DNA from: Melghiribacillus thermohalophilus
Lineage (GTDB): Bacteria; Bacillota; Bacilli; Bacillales; Alkalibacillaceae
Reading direction: 5' to 3'
Length of the DNA stretch: 64,000 nt
Assembly (NCBI RefSeq): GCF_004342905.1
Contig: NZ_SMAN01000018.1
Coordinates: 1 to 64,000, forward strand
Shown: positions 1 through 10,679 of the stretch, one piece after another
Layout of the letters: every line of letters begins with the position of its first letter
Position numbering within the stretch: the first letter of the stretch is position 1
Program-made: the position numbers and the translations under genes
Notes under the pieces: generated by a model
Database searches by the model: none
What the model saw: only the letters and a program-made list of their open reading frames with translations
What the model was told of the DNA's origin: nothing

Positions 1-403
1 GAACTTCCTCTCTATCGGTATTGGTTGGTTACTATTAACGATAGAGGAAGATTCTGCATTTTTCAATTTTCAACACACTTCATTGGGGAGAGCCAAATTA
101 TTCAAAACATGCAATAAATGTAAAGCCTAATAAAAAACTTCGCCATTTCGTCAAGAGACGAAGGTAGGTTAACCGTTTTATATGGAGTATCGGGTATGAC
201 AGCATTTTCAACGAACCCTTATTTTCCTGAATACCGAAAACATGGCCAGCCGATCATGTAGCGTAGATGCTCGGCGGCAAACATCCTTCTCTCTATCTGA
301 TCAGTAATCAGCACAAAATAACGACGCCACAGTAAAAAAGTTATTTTCATCTATAAAGACCATGATTAATTCATTGTATTCCAATAAGATTTGAGGTGTC
401 TTT
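1..403. other. Gene-free left edge with an inverted repeat
   Basis: I see no convincing gene here. Positions 4-17 and 42-53 form an imperfect inverted repeat (CTTCCTCT...CGATAG against CGATAGAGGAAG) that could be a terminator-like hairpin of a gene ending left of the window. The rest is A/T-rich and leads into the ribosome site of the next gene at about 393-398. Confidence 0.4.
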
Positions 404-940
404 TTGAATTTCATTGCCTGGATGATCGTTGCCTGTGAAATAGGATTTTGGATCGTAATTGCATTGGGCTTATTCACAAGATATGTACGAAAAAAAGATA
501 AACTGGGATTGTTTTTCTTAGCCTTAACCCCTGTAATTGATTTAATTTTATTGGTTATTACTGGCCTGGATCTGTATTGGGGGGCTACCGCAACAACTGC
601 ACATGCAATTGCTGCAGTTTATATTGGAATTTCGATTGGCTTTGGAAAAAGCATGATTAAATGGGCTGACGAAAGATTTCGCTACTATGTAACAAAAGAA
701 GGTTCAAAGCCGATAAAACGGTATGGAATGGAATTTGCAAAACACTATTTAAAAGGGTGGGGAAGACACCTTCTTTCATATTTAATAGGTTCTGGTATAT
801 TGGCAGGGCTAATTTTCTTCATAAATGATTCTTCCCGAACCGAGGCATTCTCGCGAGTTTTATTACTCTGGACACTTGTGTTGGGTATTGACCTCATCAT
901 AACGATTTCATATTTCATTTGGCCCCGAAAAAAAGAATGA
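404..940 (+). CDS. Integral membrane protein, about 178 aa
   Basis: A hydrophobic protein with about five predicted membrane segments: residues ~5-25, ~38-58, ~65-80, ~120-140 and ~150-172. A charged loop around residues 85-115 is rich in Lys and Arg and probably lies in the cytoplasm. It resembles the uncharacterised YmcC-like membrane proteins of bacilli, but I recall no biochemical role. The start is TTG at 404, chosen because a GAGGTG ribosome site lies 5-10 bases upstream and no better start exists nearby. It ends in a basic tail (WPRKKE). It seems to be monocistronic. Confidence 0.75.
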   Translation: MNFIAWMIVACEIGFWIVIALGLFTRYVRKKDKLGLFFLALTPVIDLILLVITGLDLYWGATATTAHAIAAVYIGISIGFGKSMIKWADERFRYYVTKEGSKPIKRYGMEFAKHYLKGWGRHLLSYLIGSGILAGLIFFINDSSRTEAFSRVLLLWTLVLGIDLIITISYFIWPRKKE

Positions 941-1027
941 CGGATTACAAAGGTATACATGAATACAAGTTTTGTTGCTGATCGGCCGCAAGTTCAAATA
1001 CACTTGTCATTTTTCTCTAGCAATATC

Positions 1028-1165
1028 TCAATCAAATATTATTTCAGAACATCTGCCGCAGTGGCCCCACTGGACCTGGGGCATCTCCTCATACATACAG
1101 AAACGTTCAAGGAGCAGCTGGGTAGTATAGCCCATAAATGGGACAAGTGTTGCTAAAACACACAC
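1028..1165 (-). other. Possible gene remnant with a Cys pair, 45 codons
   Basis: The minus strand has a GTG-initiated frame of 45 codons behind a GGAGG motif 11 bases upstream. Its translation ends with WGHCGRCSEIIFD, a CxxC-type pattern that looks like a real protein tail rather than random sequence. Nothing upstream continues it. I read it as either a very small protein or the remnant of a larger gene and assign no function. The forward frame across 959-1156 has no such support. Confidence 0.25.
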
Positions 1166-1333
1166 TGTTTGTATTCCTCCTCAACCAATCCCTTTTCCTG
1201 TTTTTGACCGCTCCACTTTAAAGAATGGCAAAGCGTAATAAACATTTACCGTATTTAAATAATCATTTATTGTAAAACAATAAACGGTATATTATAATCT
1301 TTTCACAAGTTACAAACGGGTGAGGTGTTTGTG

Positions 1334-1815
1334 ATGAAAGGTGAAATCTCCTTTTTTAAAGTTCGCAGTTGTTCTTTTGGAACTTCCTGTTCTTGCTTTA
1401 TGTATATTTGTATTACCTGAGATAACGGAGTACTTTGTGGAATTAGTACCTGCATTAGCTTTTTTACAATACCCGTTTTTAATCGGACTGTATGTAACAG
1501 CCGCGGTATTTTTCATAGCATTGTACCAAGACGTTAAAGCTGTTAAGCTTTATAGACAAGAATGAGGCGTTTTCGGAATGGTCTGTGAAGGCTTTAAAAT
1601 AATATCCAAATCTGTGCTATTGCTATAGGGACATTATATGTCGTTTTTATGCCACTCATATATCTCATGGGAGAGGTAGCGATGCTCCGGGGATAATTCT
1701 GATAGGAAAAATCATTATATTTGGCTGCATGGTGATTGCCTTTTTTGCTACTGTTCTTAAAAAGCTGTTAATAAAGGCGATCGATATCAAATCAGAACAC
1801 GATTTAACGATTTGA
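1334..1815 (+). pseudogene. DUF2975 membrane protein, broken by several frameshifts
   Basis: Joining frames gives a complete DUF2975 (YoaS-like) protein. MKGEISF starts at ATG 1334 behind GAGGTG, then shifts frame in a T-run near 1350-1357 to continue as LKFAVVLLELPVLALC. A second shift near 1556 gives DKNEAFSEWSVKAL, a third near 1597 gives the segment containing GTLYVVFMPLIYLMGEV, and a fourth near 1680 gives DAPGIILIGKIIIFG through to IDIKSEHDLTI and TGA at 1813-1815. Each piece alone is too short for the family (about 150 aa, four membrane segments). The gene normally sits directly before a small XRE regulator, as here. Four separate shifts argue for real decay unless the assembly is poor. 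Confidence 0.7.
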
Positions 1816-1825
1816 GGTGGTTCAC

Positions 1826-2047
1826 ATGCCAATTATAGTCCATATTGATGTGATGCTGGCCAAAAGGAAAATGAGTGTGACCGAACTTTCCGAAAAGGTG
1901 GGAATCACGATATCGAACCTTTCGATCCTGAAAAATGGCAAGGCAAAAGCAATTCGATTTTCAACTTTAGAGGCAATTTGCGAGGCATTAGACTGTCAGC
2001 CTGGAGATATTTTAGAATATCGAAGTGATGAAGAAGTTCAAGTATAA
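1826..2047 (+). CDS. Small XRE/Cro-type regulator (YozG-like)
   Basis: A 73-residue helix-turn-helix protein. Residues ~12-60 hold the HTH: KRKMSVTELSEKVGITISNL is the recognition region and LEAICEALDCQPGDILEY is the typical closing motif of the YozG/HipB-like Cro class. It has no effector domain. Start ATG 1826 follows GAGGTGG at 1814-1820, which overlaps the stop of the broken DUF2975 gene, so the pair was once translationally linked. The family usually works with its DUF2975 partner; with the partner broken, its present role is unclear. Confidence 0.85.
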   Translation: MPIIVHIDVMLAKRKMSVTELSEKVGITISNLSILKNGKAKAIRFSTLEAICEALDCQPGDILEYRSDEEVQV

Positions 2048-2092
2048 TAATAGAAAGGACCGAATAGCCGCTTGTAATGGGAAAGGAAAGAG

Positions 2093-2731
2093 ATGCCAAT
2101 GCAAGATCGTAAAATAAGGTCGGTTTATGTATTATTAACTGACACAGGTACACTATTTACGAAAATGATTAAATGGTTTACACATGCGCCTTACAATCAT
2201 GCTTCCATTGTTTTAGACAAAAAACTCAATGAAATCTATAGCTTTGGACGAAAATATCCGAGAAATCCTCTGGCTGCTGGCTTTATCAGAGAGGATATCT
2301 ATTACGGTACCTACCGATACTTTTCTAACACAAGGTGCCTTTTATTAAAGATCAATGTGTCATCAAAGGAATACATTCGAATTCGAAATGTTATCCAGGG
2401 ATTTAATCAGAATAAAGATCTGTATTCATATAATTTATTGGGGCTCTTTGGTGTAGCTGTTCACCATCCGGTTTACCAGCGAAACAAATACTTTTGCTCT
2501 CAATTTGTTGCAGATGTTTTTGAAACAAGTGGCCTGAATTTATGGGATCGTCCTTCCGCCCTTATCACTCCCAATGACTTTAAAGAGCACCCGCGTTTTG
2601 AGATCGTTTATGAGGGAAGATTGTATGACTATCCACTATTGGATCAGGAAATGCTGTCTAAGCCTGCAGCAGGGTTTGAGCACGTGTTTATGCACTCCTT
2701 TCAGCTCATTTTAAAGAAAATGCAATTGTAA
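2093..2731 (+). CDS. Permuted NlpC/P60-type (YiiX-like) cysteine hydrolase family protein
   Basis: A 212-residue protein with the layout of the circularly permuted NlpC/P60 or YiiX-like papain-fold families. A His motif lies near the N-terminus (WFTHAPYNHASIVLD, residues ~25-40) and the nucleophile Cys lies in FCSQFVADVF (~residue 138). There is no signal peptide or obvious membrane segment, so it is probably cytoplasmic or associated with membrane lipids. Substrates of this family include amide or thioester bonds, but none is established here. AAAGGAAAG precedes ATG 2093; ATG 2099 is an alternative start. It lies 45 bases after the XRE gene, possibly in the same transcript. Confidence 0.7.
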   Translation: MPMQDRKIRSVYVLLTDTGTLFTKMIKWFTHAPYNHASIVLDKKLNEIYSFGRKYPRNPLAAGFIREDIYYGTYRYFSNTRCLLLKINVSSKEYIRIRNVIQGFNQNKDLYSYNLLGLFGVAVHHPVYQRNKYFCSQFVADVFETSGLNLWDRPSALITPNDFKEHPRFEIVYEGRLYDYPLLDQEMLSKPAAGFEHVFMHSFQLILKKMQL

Positions 2732-2888
2732 TTTTACTAGATCGTAGCCCTAAGAGAGTTAGATTATCCAGAAAAAATGAATTGAATTGATCAAATGAAG
2801 TTCAACCTTCTTCTTTTAAACGTTTACGGGATATCCAGGACCTTATTTGGAATATGGGGATGTGTAAGCCCTTCTAGGAGGCCTGGGA

Positions 2889-2966
2889 ATGAAAAGAATG
2901 ACTTCAAGCACGCATTTTTATATTATGGAGGGGAATGATCCAGTAAAAAACGAAACATTTTCCTAA
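2889..2966 (+). CDS. Possible 25-aa peptide
   Basis: A short frame starts at ATG 2889, 7 bases after AGGAGG at 2876-2881, and ends at TAA 2964-2966. The peptide is hydrophilic with no recognisable motif. The good ribosome site is the only support; it may be chance. Confidence 0.25.
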   Translation: MKRMTSSTHFYIMEGNDPVKNETFS

Positions 2967-3011
2967 TGCTCACCGTAGTTCATCTTAACAAAGAAAAAGG
3001 AGGGAATTCTG

Positions 3012-3230
3012 GTGAGTGTCGCAGTTAATCAGAGTGATTCCGTCAATGTAGTTTTTGTCTTTCAAAAAAATGAGGAAACGGAAGAAGTAACCCTTAATAC
3101 AGCTCAAGTTATGGCGTTATTGCATGCAAAACAGATCTGGATTGAAAAGTTCAGTGCAAACCTGAAAATAGAAAGCACGGTATGGTCTTATGCCGGTGAT
3201 CAAGTGTCATTGCAAATATATTTAAAATAA
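3012..3230 (+). CDS. Unknown 72-aa protein, possibly cut short by an in-frame stop
   Basis: The frame begins with GTG 3012 behind AAGGAGGG and encodes an unrecognised mixed alpha/beta protein (FQKNEETEEVTLNTAQVMAL...). After TAA at 3228-3230 the same frame stays open for 38 codons to TAA 3345-3347 and still looks like protein (YLIDDFEGVTIKVELD). The original product may have been about 111 aa with a nonsense mutation at codon 73. Alternatively the downstream part is chance. I know no family for either part. Confidence 0.5.
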   Translation: MSVAVNQSDSVNVVFVFQKNEETEEVTLNTAQVMALLHAKQIWIEKFSANLKIESTVWSYAGDQVSLQIYLK

Positions 3231-3458
3231 TTGACCATAGCAGGATATCTTATTGACGATTTTGAGGGAGTAACGATAAAAGTTGAACTCGATTCAGCGA
3301 ATGACATTGATCCCAAACGGCTTAAAAATAGACGGCAGGTTGAGTAAATAGAACGATTTGCGAATGAGGATCGTTTTTGCTGAACCGTCCCTTCCTCTGC
3401 TAAGGTATGGATATATGGTGAGTTCATAAAAATGAAAATGTGAAAGGAGGCATTAAAT

Positions 3459-3665
3459 ATGGCTTCTGCATTTGAACAAATCAAAACCTATCTCCTTCAT
3501 TTTATTTTCATGCTGATTGCTCAAGTACTCTGGTATTATATCATCATGCGTGATCCGATCGAACAGGTATGGATGGATATACTTGCCGTTTCGTTATTAT
3601 ATGCGATATTCTGGTGGATTTTTGATAAATATTTCTTCAAAAAGAAAGATAAACATGATTCATAG
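3459..3665 (+). CDS. Small two-helix membrane protein, 68 aa
   Basis: Residues ~8-28 and ~38-55 are hydrophobic and the tail is very basic (FFKKKDKHDS), which suggests a two-pass membrane protein with a cytoplasmic C-terminus. It starts at ATG 3459 with GAAAGGAGG 7-8 bases upstream. I do not recognise a family. The next (broken) gene starts 25 bases downstream, so the two were probably cotranscribed. Confidence 0.6.
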   Translation: MASAFEQIKTYLLHFIFMLIAQVLWYYIIMRDPIEQVWMDILAVSLLYAIFWWIFDKYFFKKKDKHDS

Positions 3666-3690
3666 CATGGGTGGAAAGAAGGTTCGATAT

Positions 3691-4002
3691 CATGGGTTGG
3701 CTGAACTTAGGAAGTCTTGTACCTGGGTTCATTGCCTGCATTCTCCCCGTTATCAGTCTTCTGTTTTATAAGGACCGTGAACCTGAGACTCTGACTATTG
3801 ACTGTTTTGAGCATAAGTGCTTGCGTTATTTCATTATATTTTCAGGTTTTATATGGATTATATCTGGTAAAAATGGAGGACTGGTCAGCTCTTACGGACA
3901 CAAGAAGTGCTGCGGCAATTTGCCGGCGGCGTTCTTCTCACCGTTACCATCTTCTTAAATGCCATTACGCTGTTTTTATGGAAAATTAAGAATGCAAAAT
4001 AA
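3691..4002 (+). pseudogene. Small membrane protein (YdzF/COX4-like type), frameshifted twice
   Basis: The N-terminal piece (MGWLNLGSLVPGFIACILPVI) runs from ATG 3691. It shifts near 3795 into the frame with LSISACVISLYFQVLYG and VKMEDWSAL, then shifts again near 3925 into FAGGVLLTVTIFLNAITLFL, ending at TAA 4000-4002. Joined, these give a protein of about 103 aa with three membrane segments, typical of small Bacillus membrane proteins that I know only as uncharacterised. No single frame covers it, so it is probably non-functional, or the sequence has indel errors. Confidence 0.6.
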
Positions 4003-4552
4003 AGCAGTGTTCATTCATCTTCCTTAAAAGCATATTCGATTAATAATTGAAACACTTCCATCCATCCTACCCCATAAAACTCTATTTTCCAATATCTTAT
4101 AATATCTGCGTTTCGATTATTAAGATTCATCGAGTGTTCCATTTGTGAAATTTCCGCACTGAACATTTTTTCGTGATGACCAAAATGCTACTGCGAAGGC
4201 TCAGCGGCTGATATTGGCTGGCAGTGATCGAAATTTTGCTTGAGACATATGAAAGAAGCTCAGGTATCGATCAAAAAGGTTCAACAAACGCCAGATTTAT
4301 TCCAGCAACGACCGTGATTCGTTCAGTTCATTCCACGTGTGTTATTCGGCATTTTTTTTGCAGAACTGAGAAGGATTCACGTGGGTTTTATTTTGTATGT
4401 CTTTTTATCGGCTTTTCACATTCAAATGAAAAATAGGGGTATGAAATCCGGAATTTTTCCCAATCTATAAGTGAAACAGCGTCCGTGAGGCTGTCATTTT
4501 TTGACTTGCTTTCATCATGAACGACAACTTATGGAATATGCAGGTGATGCTT
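4003..4552. other. Gene-free stretch with a terminator-like hairpin
   Basis: No frame here has a credible ribosome site and protein-like composition together. The 70-codon frame at 4224-4436 begins with GTG without a site and has random composition. A short hairpin ACAGC/GCTGT at 4476-4480 and 4490-4494 followed by a T-run to 4502 could be a weak terminator. Confidence 0.5.
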
Positions 4553-5269
4553 GTGATTGGCTGTTTGTTTATTCATGGATTTACTGGAGCCCCTGATGAA
4601 ATTGAACCGCTGGCCGATCATCTGAAGCGGAGAGCAGACTGGGAGATTCGCACGGTAACTTTACCTGGACACGGTGAAACGGAGACGTTAAAAGGGATTC
4701 GTTATCAGAGCTGGGTTGCGGCCGCAGAAGAGGAATTAAAACTTCTTGTGAAGTCCTGTGACACGGTGTATCTGGTTGGATTTTCCATGGGCGGAGTGAT
4801 CGCCGGGCATCTGACTACGAAATACCCGGTGACAAAGCTGGTATTGCTAAGTACAGCGGTTTATTATATCAATCCTAAACAGATGCTTAAGGATCTGAAA
4901 AAAATGGCTGCCGATTTCTTAAAAGGTGAACTGAAACACAATACTCTGTTTAAGCATTATCGGAAAAAAATGCAGGAGACACCGTTTCGTGCGACGGTTG
5001 AGTTTCAAAAATTAGTCAGGGAATTAAAACCATCATTCCAGCACATTCATATACCTACTCTTATTGTCCAGGGAGAGCGGGATGGAGTTGTGCCTGTCAA
5101 AAGCGCGAACTATTTGTATAACACGATTCCGGCAAGTGAAAAAACACTTGTCTTTCTTCCTCATTCTTCTCATCATATCTGTCAGGGCGAGGACCAGGAT
5201 GAGTTGCTCAAGACAGTGGAAAGCTTTCTAGCTGAAAAACCGGCTGAGGTTGAGCACGTGACTTCTTAA
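4553..5269 (+). CDS. Est30-like carboxylesterase, alpha/beta hydrolase
   Basis: A compact serine hydrolase of the Geobacillus Est30/carboxylesterase family, about 238 aa. The oxyanion-hole HGF motif is in IHGFTGAP near the N-terminus. The nucleophile Ser is in GFSMGG, the acid Asp in QGERDGVVP, and the catalytic His in LPHSSHHI near the C-terminus. The family hydrolyses short to medium acyl esters in the cytoplasm. Upstream in-frame codons exist (ATG 4517, ATG 4547), but I prefer GTG 4553: homologues begin MIGCL and AGGTGAT at 4542-4548 is suitably placed. The very short tail after the His is normal for the family. Confidence 0.85.
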   Translation: MIGCLFIHGFTGAPDEIEPLADHLKRRADWEIRTVTLPGHGETETLKGIRYQSWVAAAEEELKLLVKSCDTVYLVGFSMGGVIAGHLTTKYPVTKLVLLSTAVYYINPKQMLKDLKKMAADFLKGELKHNTLFKHYRKKMQETPFRATVEFQKLVRELKPSFQHIHIPTLIVQGERDGVVPVKSANYLYNTIPASEKTLVFLPHSSHHICQGEDQDELLKTVESFLAEKPAEVEHVTS

Positions 5270-5339
5270 AAATGGAATAAAGATGTTTCATTCGAGAAGG
5301 GTGATGGATGAGAATCGAGTAATGGGTTCTTCAGTCCTA

Positions 5340-5540
5340 TAAAGGGTGTACAAATATTAACGCAGAAGTTTGGACAACACCGGCGTTGCTTTTTTCTATA
5401 CTTAATGGACAAAAAACGGGTAGATACACAGGGAAATGTTCTTCATAAGGACGGTGAGGGACAAAAGGAGCCAGAAACGCAAGGAAAGTGTCCTTCATAA
5501 AACGGAAAACGTATATCTGGATTGGGCTCCAATTTGTCAA
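5340..5540. repeat. Two degenerate copies of a ~51-bp intergenic repeat
   Basis: A unit beginning GGACAAAAAACGGGTAGATA near 5407 and ending ATGTTCTTCATAAG recurs about 51 bases later as GGACAAAAGGAGCCAGAAAC, ending GTGTCCTTCATAA. The two copies are similar but not identical. No gene is evident on either strand; the minus frame across it is simply open. A loosely similar phrase (GGACACTTTATCAAACGCGG) occurs near 38900. Confidence 0.45.
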
Positions 5541-5600
5541 TGACTGATTTCCGTCAAGATCAGAGATGTTCCCTCAGTAAAATTTCTTCGTATAAGAAAA

Positions 5601-5683
5601 AAGCACCTTATGAGTGCTGGTGACTCAAACCCGTATCCTACTATAAGGAATGAGCTGAGATCAGGCATTCTCATAAGGTGCTT
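5601..5683 (-). terminator. Branched terminator-like structure after katG
   Basis: A perfect 14-bp inverted repeat, AAGCACCTTATGAG at 5601-5614 and its complement at 5670-5683, encloses two smaller hairpins (TGAGT...ACTCA and GAATG...CATTC). On the minus strand it is followed by a T-run (complement of 5595-5600). It lies 68 bases after the katG stop and most likely ends that transcript. Confidence 0.6.
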
Positions 5684-5751
5684 GTGGATGATATCAATGG
5701 TGATGGCCTTCTGGAAAATGTCTCTATGATATTGTAATAACCGCAGCAGGT

Positions 5752-8465
<2,714 letters not shown>

Positions 8466-8972
8466 ATGACTGAAAGCTGGAAACGTCCGAAACTACAGCT
8501 GCCAAAGACAAAAAGTGAATGGATAGGGGATATCATCGGCTACTCCATATATGTGGGGTCGATTCTGTTCCTCATCCTGGTCTGGAATAGACTTCCCGAC
8601 GAGGTGCCCGGACATTATAATGCGCTGGGTGAAGTGGACCGCTGGGGATCGAAGTGGGAGCTTCTGGTTTTGCCGGGTTCGGGGGCATTCATTGCCCTTC
8701 TGATGCAAATACTGGAAAAGTTTCCAGAGGTTCATAACTATCCAAAGCGACTGAATGAATCCAATGCCAAACAGTTTTATCTGTTAAGTCGAAAACTCAT
8801 GAATCAATTGAAAAATGTTTGCTTAATCCTATTTTCACTCGTTTTAATGGAATCGATTTTCATTGCCCTGGGGAAGGAAATTGGGTTCGGAATATGGTTT
8901 TTGCCCATTACCATTATGGGAACAGGCATCCCAATTATACTTGCCTTAATCAGACAAAGAAACATTCAATGA
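8466..8972 (+). CDS. DUF1648-type membrane protein, 168 aa
   Basis: Four likely membrane segments. The first is followed by the DUF1648 signature, here LPDEVPGHYNALGEVDRWGSK (~residues 44-64), which has the usual form 'potential pairing of P, H, N and G then W'. Related proteins include the SdpI/YhdL-like small membrane proteins, some of which act in immunity to the SDP toxin; that role cannot be inferred here. Start ATG 8466 follows AAGGTGGTG at 8450-8458; the longer frame from 8397 lacks a site. The next gene, an XRE regulator, begins 119 bases later. Confidence 0.75.
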   Translation: MTESWKRPKLQLPKTKSEWIGDIIGYSIYVGSILFLILVWNRLPDEVPGHYNALGEVDRWGSKWELLVLPGSGAFIALLMQILEKFPEVHNYPKRLNESNAKQFYLLSRKLMNQLKNVCLILFSLVLMESIFIALGKEIGFGIWFLPITIMGTGIPIILALIRQRNIQ

Positions 8973-9091
8973 ACATCTGTTTTATACTATATGGCAAATC
9001 TATCTGTCAAACTTGTTTGACACCTATTAAAAAATGGTTTATTTTTGAACTGTAAAGGGTTTTTTACAAGCTGTGGTGGTGAGACGTAGGC

Positions 9092-9301
9092 ATGAAAAAC
9101 AGAATCAAAGAATTCAGAGAAAAAAATGAGCTTTCCCAGGGAAAACTGGCCGAATTATGCCAGGTGAGCAGGCAAACCATTAATGCCATCGAAAATGACA
9201 AATACGACCCCAGTTTAAAACTAGCATTTGATCTTGCCAGACAGTTAGGGGTCAAGATGGAGGAGTTATTTCTACCAGAGGGAGGGAGACAGAATGAGTA
9301 G
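9092..9301 (+). CDS. XRE-family transcription regulator, 69 aa
   Basis: A pure helix-turn-helix protein of the common YgzD/YvaO-like class. KNRIKEFREKNELSQGKLAE forms the first helices, CQVSRQTINAIENDKYDPS the recognition helix, and LKLAFDLARQLGVKMEELFL the closing part. It binds DNA as a dimer and normally controls its own operon. ATG 9092 follows GGTGGTGAG. It overlaps the next gene by 8 bases, so the pair is translationally coupled, the usual arrangement of an XRE regulator with a small membrane protein. Confidence 0.9.
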   Translation: MKNRIKEFREKNELSQGKLAELCQVSRQTINAIENDKYDPSLKLAFDLARQLGVKMEELFLPEGGRQNE

Positions 9302-9689
9302 AACAAGAAACATGATTGCTGTGATTGCCTTTCTTGCGTTTGCCGTGATCGCAGGATTCACGATCTACAAATATGTGAGATATGGAATCGTTGAAGGGGG
9401 AGGGATATTTGCAAGCAGTCTGGCTGTATCCTACTTTTTGAATTGGGTGAAATGGGGCGATCATGAAGGGGGAGGAGAAAAGGATGAATTAGACAGGCAC
9501 ATTGAAACCCAGAGCGCCAAAATCGGTTATTTTCTGCTGATGATCCTGGCAGCACTTATTTTATTTATCTCAGAAGGGGTAACCAATCTGAACGATATTC
9601 AAAATTACCCATTGCTGCTTGTCGTTAGCCTATCGTTTGTGATCCTTCCCATAACAGAGCTGATCTATTCCAGAAAGTTTAAATCATAA
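9294..9689 (+). CDS. Small membrane protein paired with an XRE regulator
   Basis: 131 aa with four predicted membrane segments (~8-26, ~34-50, ~75-93, ~103-120) and a charged loop GDHEGGGEKDELDRHIETQ. It overlaps the XRE gene by 8 bases. I know no activity for this family. Its last codons and terminator are duplicated 4.9 kb downstream at 14536-14589, on the far side of the bacteriocin island; the far copy would encode IYHRKFKS and stop where this gene has IYSRKFKS and stop. Confidence 0.8.
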   Translation: MSRTRNMIAVIAFLAFAVIAGFTIYKYVRYGIVEGGGIFASSLAVSYFLNWVKWGDHEGGGEKDELDRHIETQSAKIGYFLLMILAALILFISEGVTNLNDIQNYPLLLVVSLSFVILPITELIYSRKFKS

Positions 9690-9724
9690 ACCCATGACAG
9701 AAAGCGATGTTTTCCTGTCAGTTT
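9671..9724 (+). repeat. Left copy of 54-bp direct repeat (gene 3' end plus terminator)
   Basis: It matches 14536-14589 at 53 of 54 positions by my count. It begins in the last codons of the membrane protein gene, includes its stop, and ends with the hairpin TGACAGAAA...TTTTCCTGTCA. The bacteriocin island lies between the two copies. A second, GC-rich hairpin (ACCCCTGG...CCAGGGGT, about 9739-9760) follows this copy only. Confidence 0.85.
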
Positions 9725-9725
9725 C

Positions 9726-10602
9726 ATGTTTTAGAAAACCCCTGGCTATGCCAGGGGTTCCGGAAAGCTTTTGGCGTGGGAAAAAAAGCCTCACTTCATG
9801 GTAAGGTATAGTAGGATATACGATATAGATTCCGATCAACACTTTCGTGTTAGAGCCTATCCATTTCTGTGGATTGAATGGCTTTAAAAACCACTCTGTG
9901 ATGACCCCGTATGTAACGGATATATCGTCGATGGATTTCCCCCAAGAACACCATCGCCAGCTCAGTATGTTGTTTTTGATGAATAAATTTACGACAATTT
10001 CAATTTCCCCCTTACTTTCTTTGTCGGACTTCCGACACATGTAATGCTGAAGTTTTCTTTCCTGTCGGTAGGCTTGAACATCATTCGTTAAGATTAAGTC
10101 TCCGGATGTTCGCTAACCAAAATTAACGAATCCTCCATACGTAATTCCTAAATTTGAGAGGCCAAATCCGGATGTTCACTCAACCAGGTTTGGATTACCA
10201 TTTCATAGGAGTCCATCTTCTGCTTTCTCGTTTTCGTAGAGGCCATCCATTCACTCATCTCCACCTGGGATTATTTATAAACGGTAGTCCTGGATATTCA
10301 TAACTTTCGAGCGATCTGTCGGACACGGAATTCTTGTTGCTTCAACTGATAAATTGGCATATACATGTTCCACTATTCCACCCTTTTCACTCCATTACTG
10401 TGAGATAGCTAGCAACTCAAATTATATCAGTAACAGAGTTTGATTGAGTGTTCAGAGGAGAAGGTCATAAACAAGTGATCCTCTTTTAGCCCCCGTATTG
10501 TTAAGTGGAAAAGTGTTCATTATTATTTAGCGAAGTTGTCCATTTTAATTAGTAATTACAGATACAGCACTCATTATTTTGTAAAATAGTAAAAAGTTAC
10601 TA
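9726..10602. other. Gene-poor left part of the island
   Basis: No intact gene. A hairpin of the ACCCCTGG/CCAGGGGT type lies near 9739-9760. The 118-codon minus frame at 9684-10040 runs through this hairpin and the terminator repeat and looks accidental. The right half contains the IS21-type remnant described separately, and then A/T-rich sequence leads to the bacteriocin promoter. Confidence 0.5.
10090..10366 (-). mobile_element. Decayed N-terminus of an IS21-family IstA transposase
   Basis: The minus strand from 10366 reads MPIYQLKQQEFRVRQIARKL, a stop, ISRTTVYK, a frameshift, then EMSEWMASTKTRKQKMDSYE and IQTWLSEHPDL. This follows the start of IS21-type IstA proteins: a helix-turn-helix with the RTTVYK recognition helix, then DPYE...WLSEHPDL. 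At least two stops and one shift interrupt it, and the catalytic DDE part and istB are absent. I identify the family from remembered sequence, not a search. It marks past transposition at the left side of the bacteriocin island. Confidence 0.55.
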
Positions 10603-10644
10603 TTGGATAACCCGGGTAAAAATGTATAATTAAGGTAGTATAAT
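10603..10644 (+). promoter_or_regulatory. SigA-type promoter of the bacteriocin gene
   Basis: TTGGAT at 10603-10608 and a perfect TATAAT at 10625-10630 are separated by 16 bases. A second TATAAT at 10639-10644 could serve an alternative start. The ribosome site GGGAGGGG at 10663-10670 follows. Confidence 0.6.
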
Positions 10645-10679
10645 GTAAAATATTCCTTTTATGGGAGGGGGTGAGAGGT

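Noticed and set aside
959-1156. 65-codon plus-strand frame
   Set aside because: No ribosome site, random composition; the minus strand of the same stretch looks more protein-like.
4224-4436. 70-codon plus-strand frame
   Set aside because: Weak GTG start without site, composition like translated intergenic DNA.
9684-10040. 118-codon minus-strand frame left of the IS21 remnant
   Set aside because: It runs through a terminator hairpin and the 54-bp repeat, has no ribosome site and no continuing similarity to IstA.
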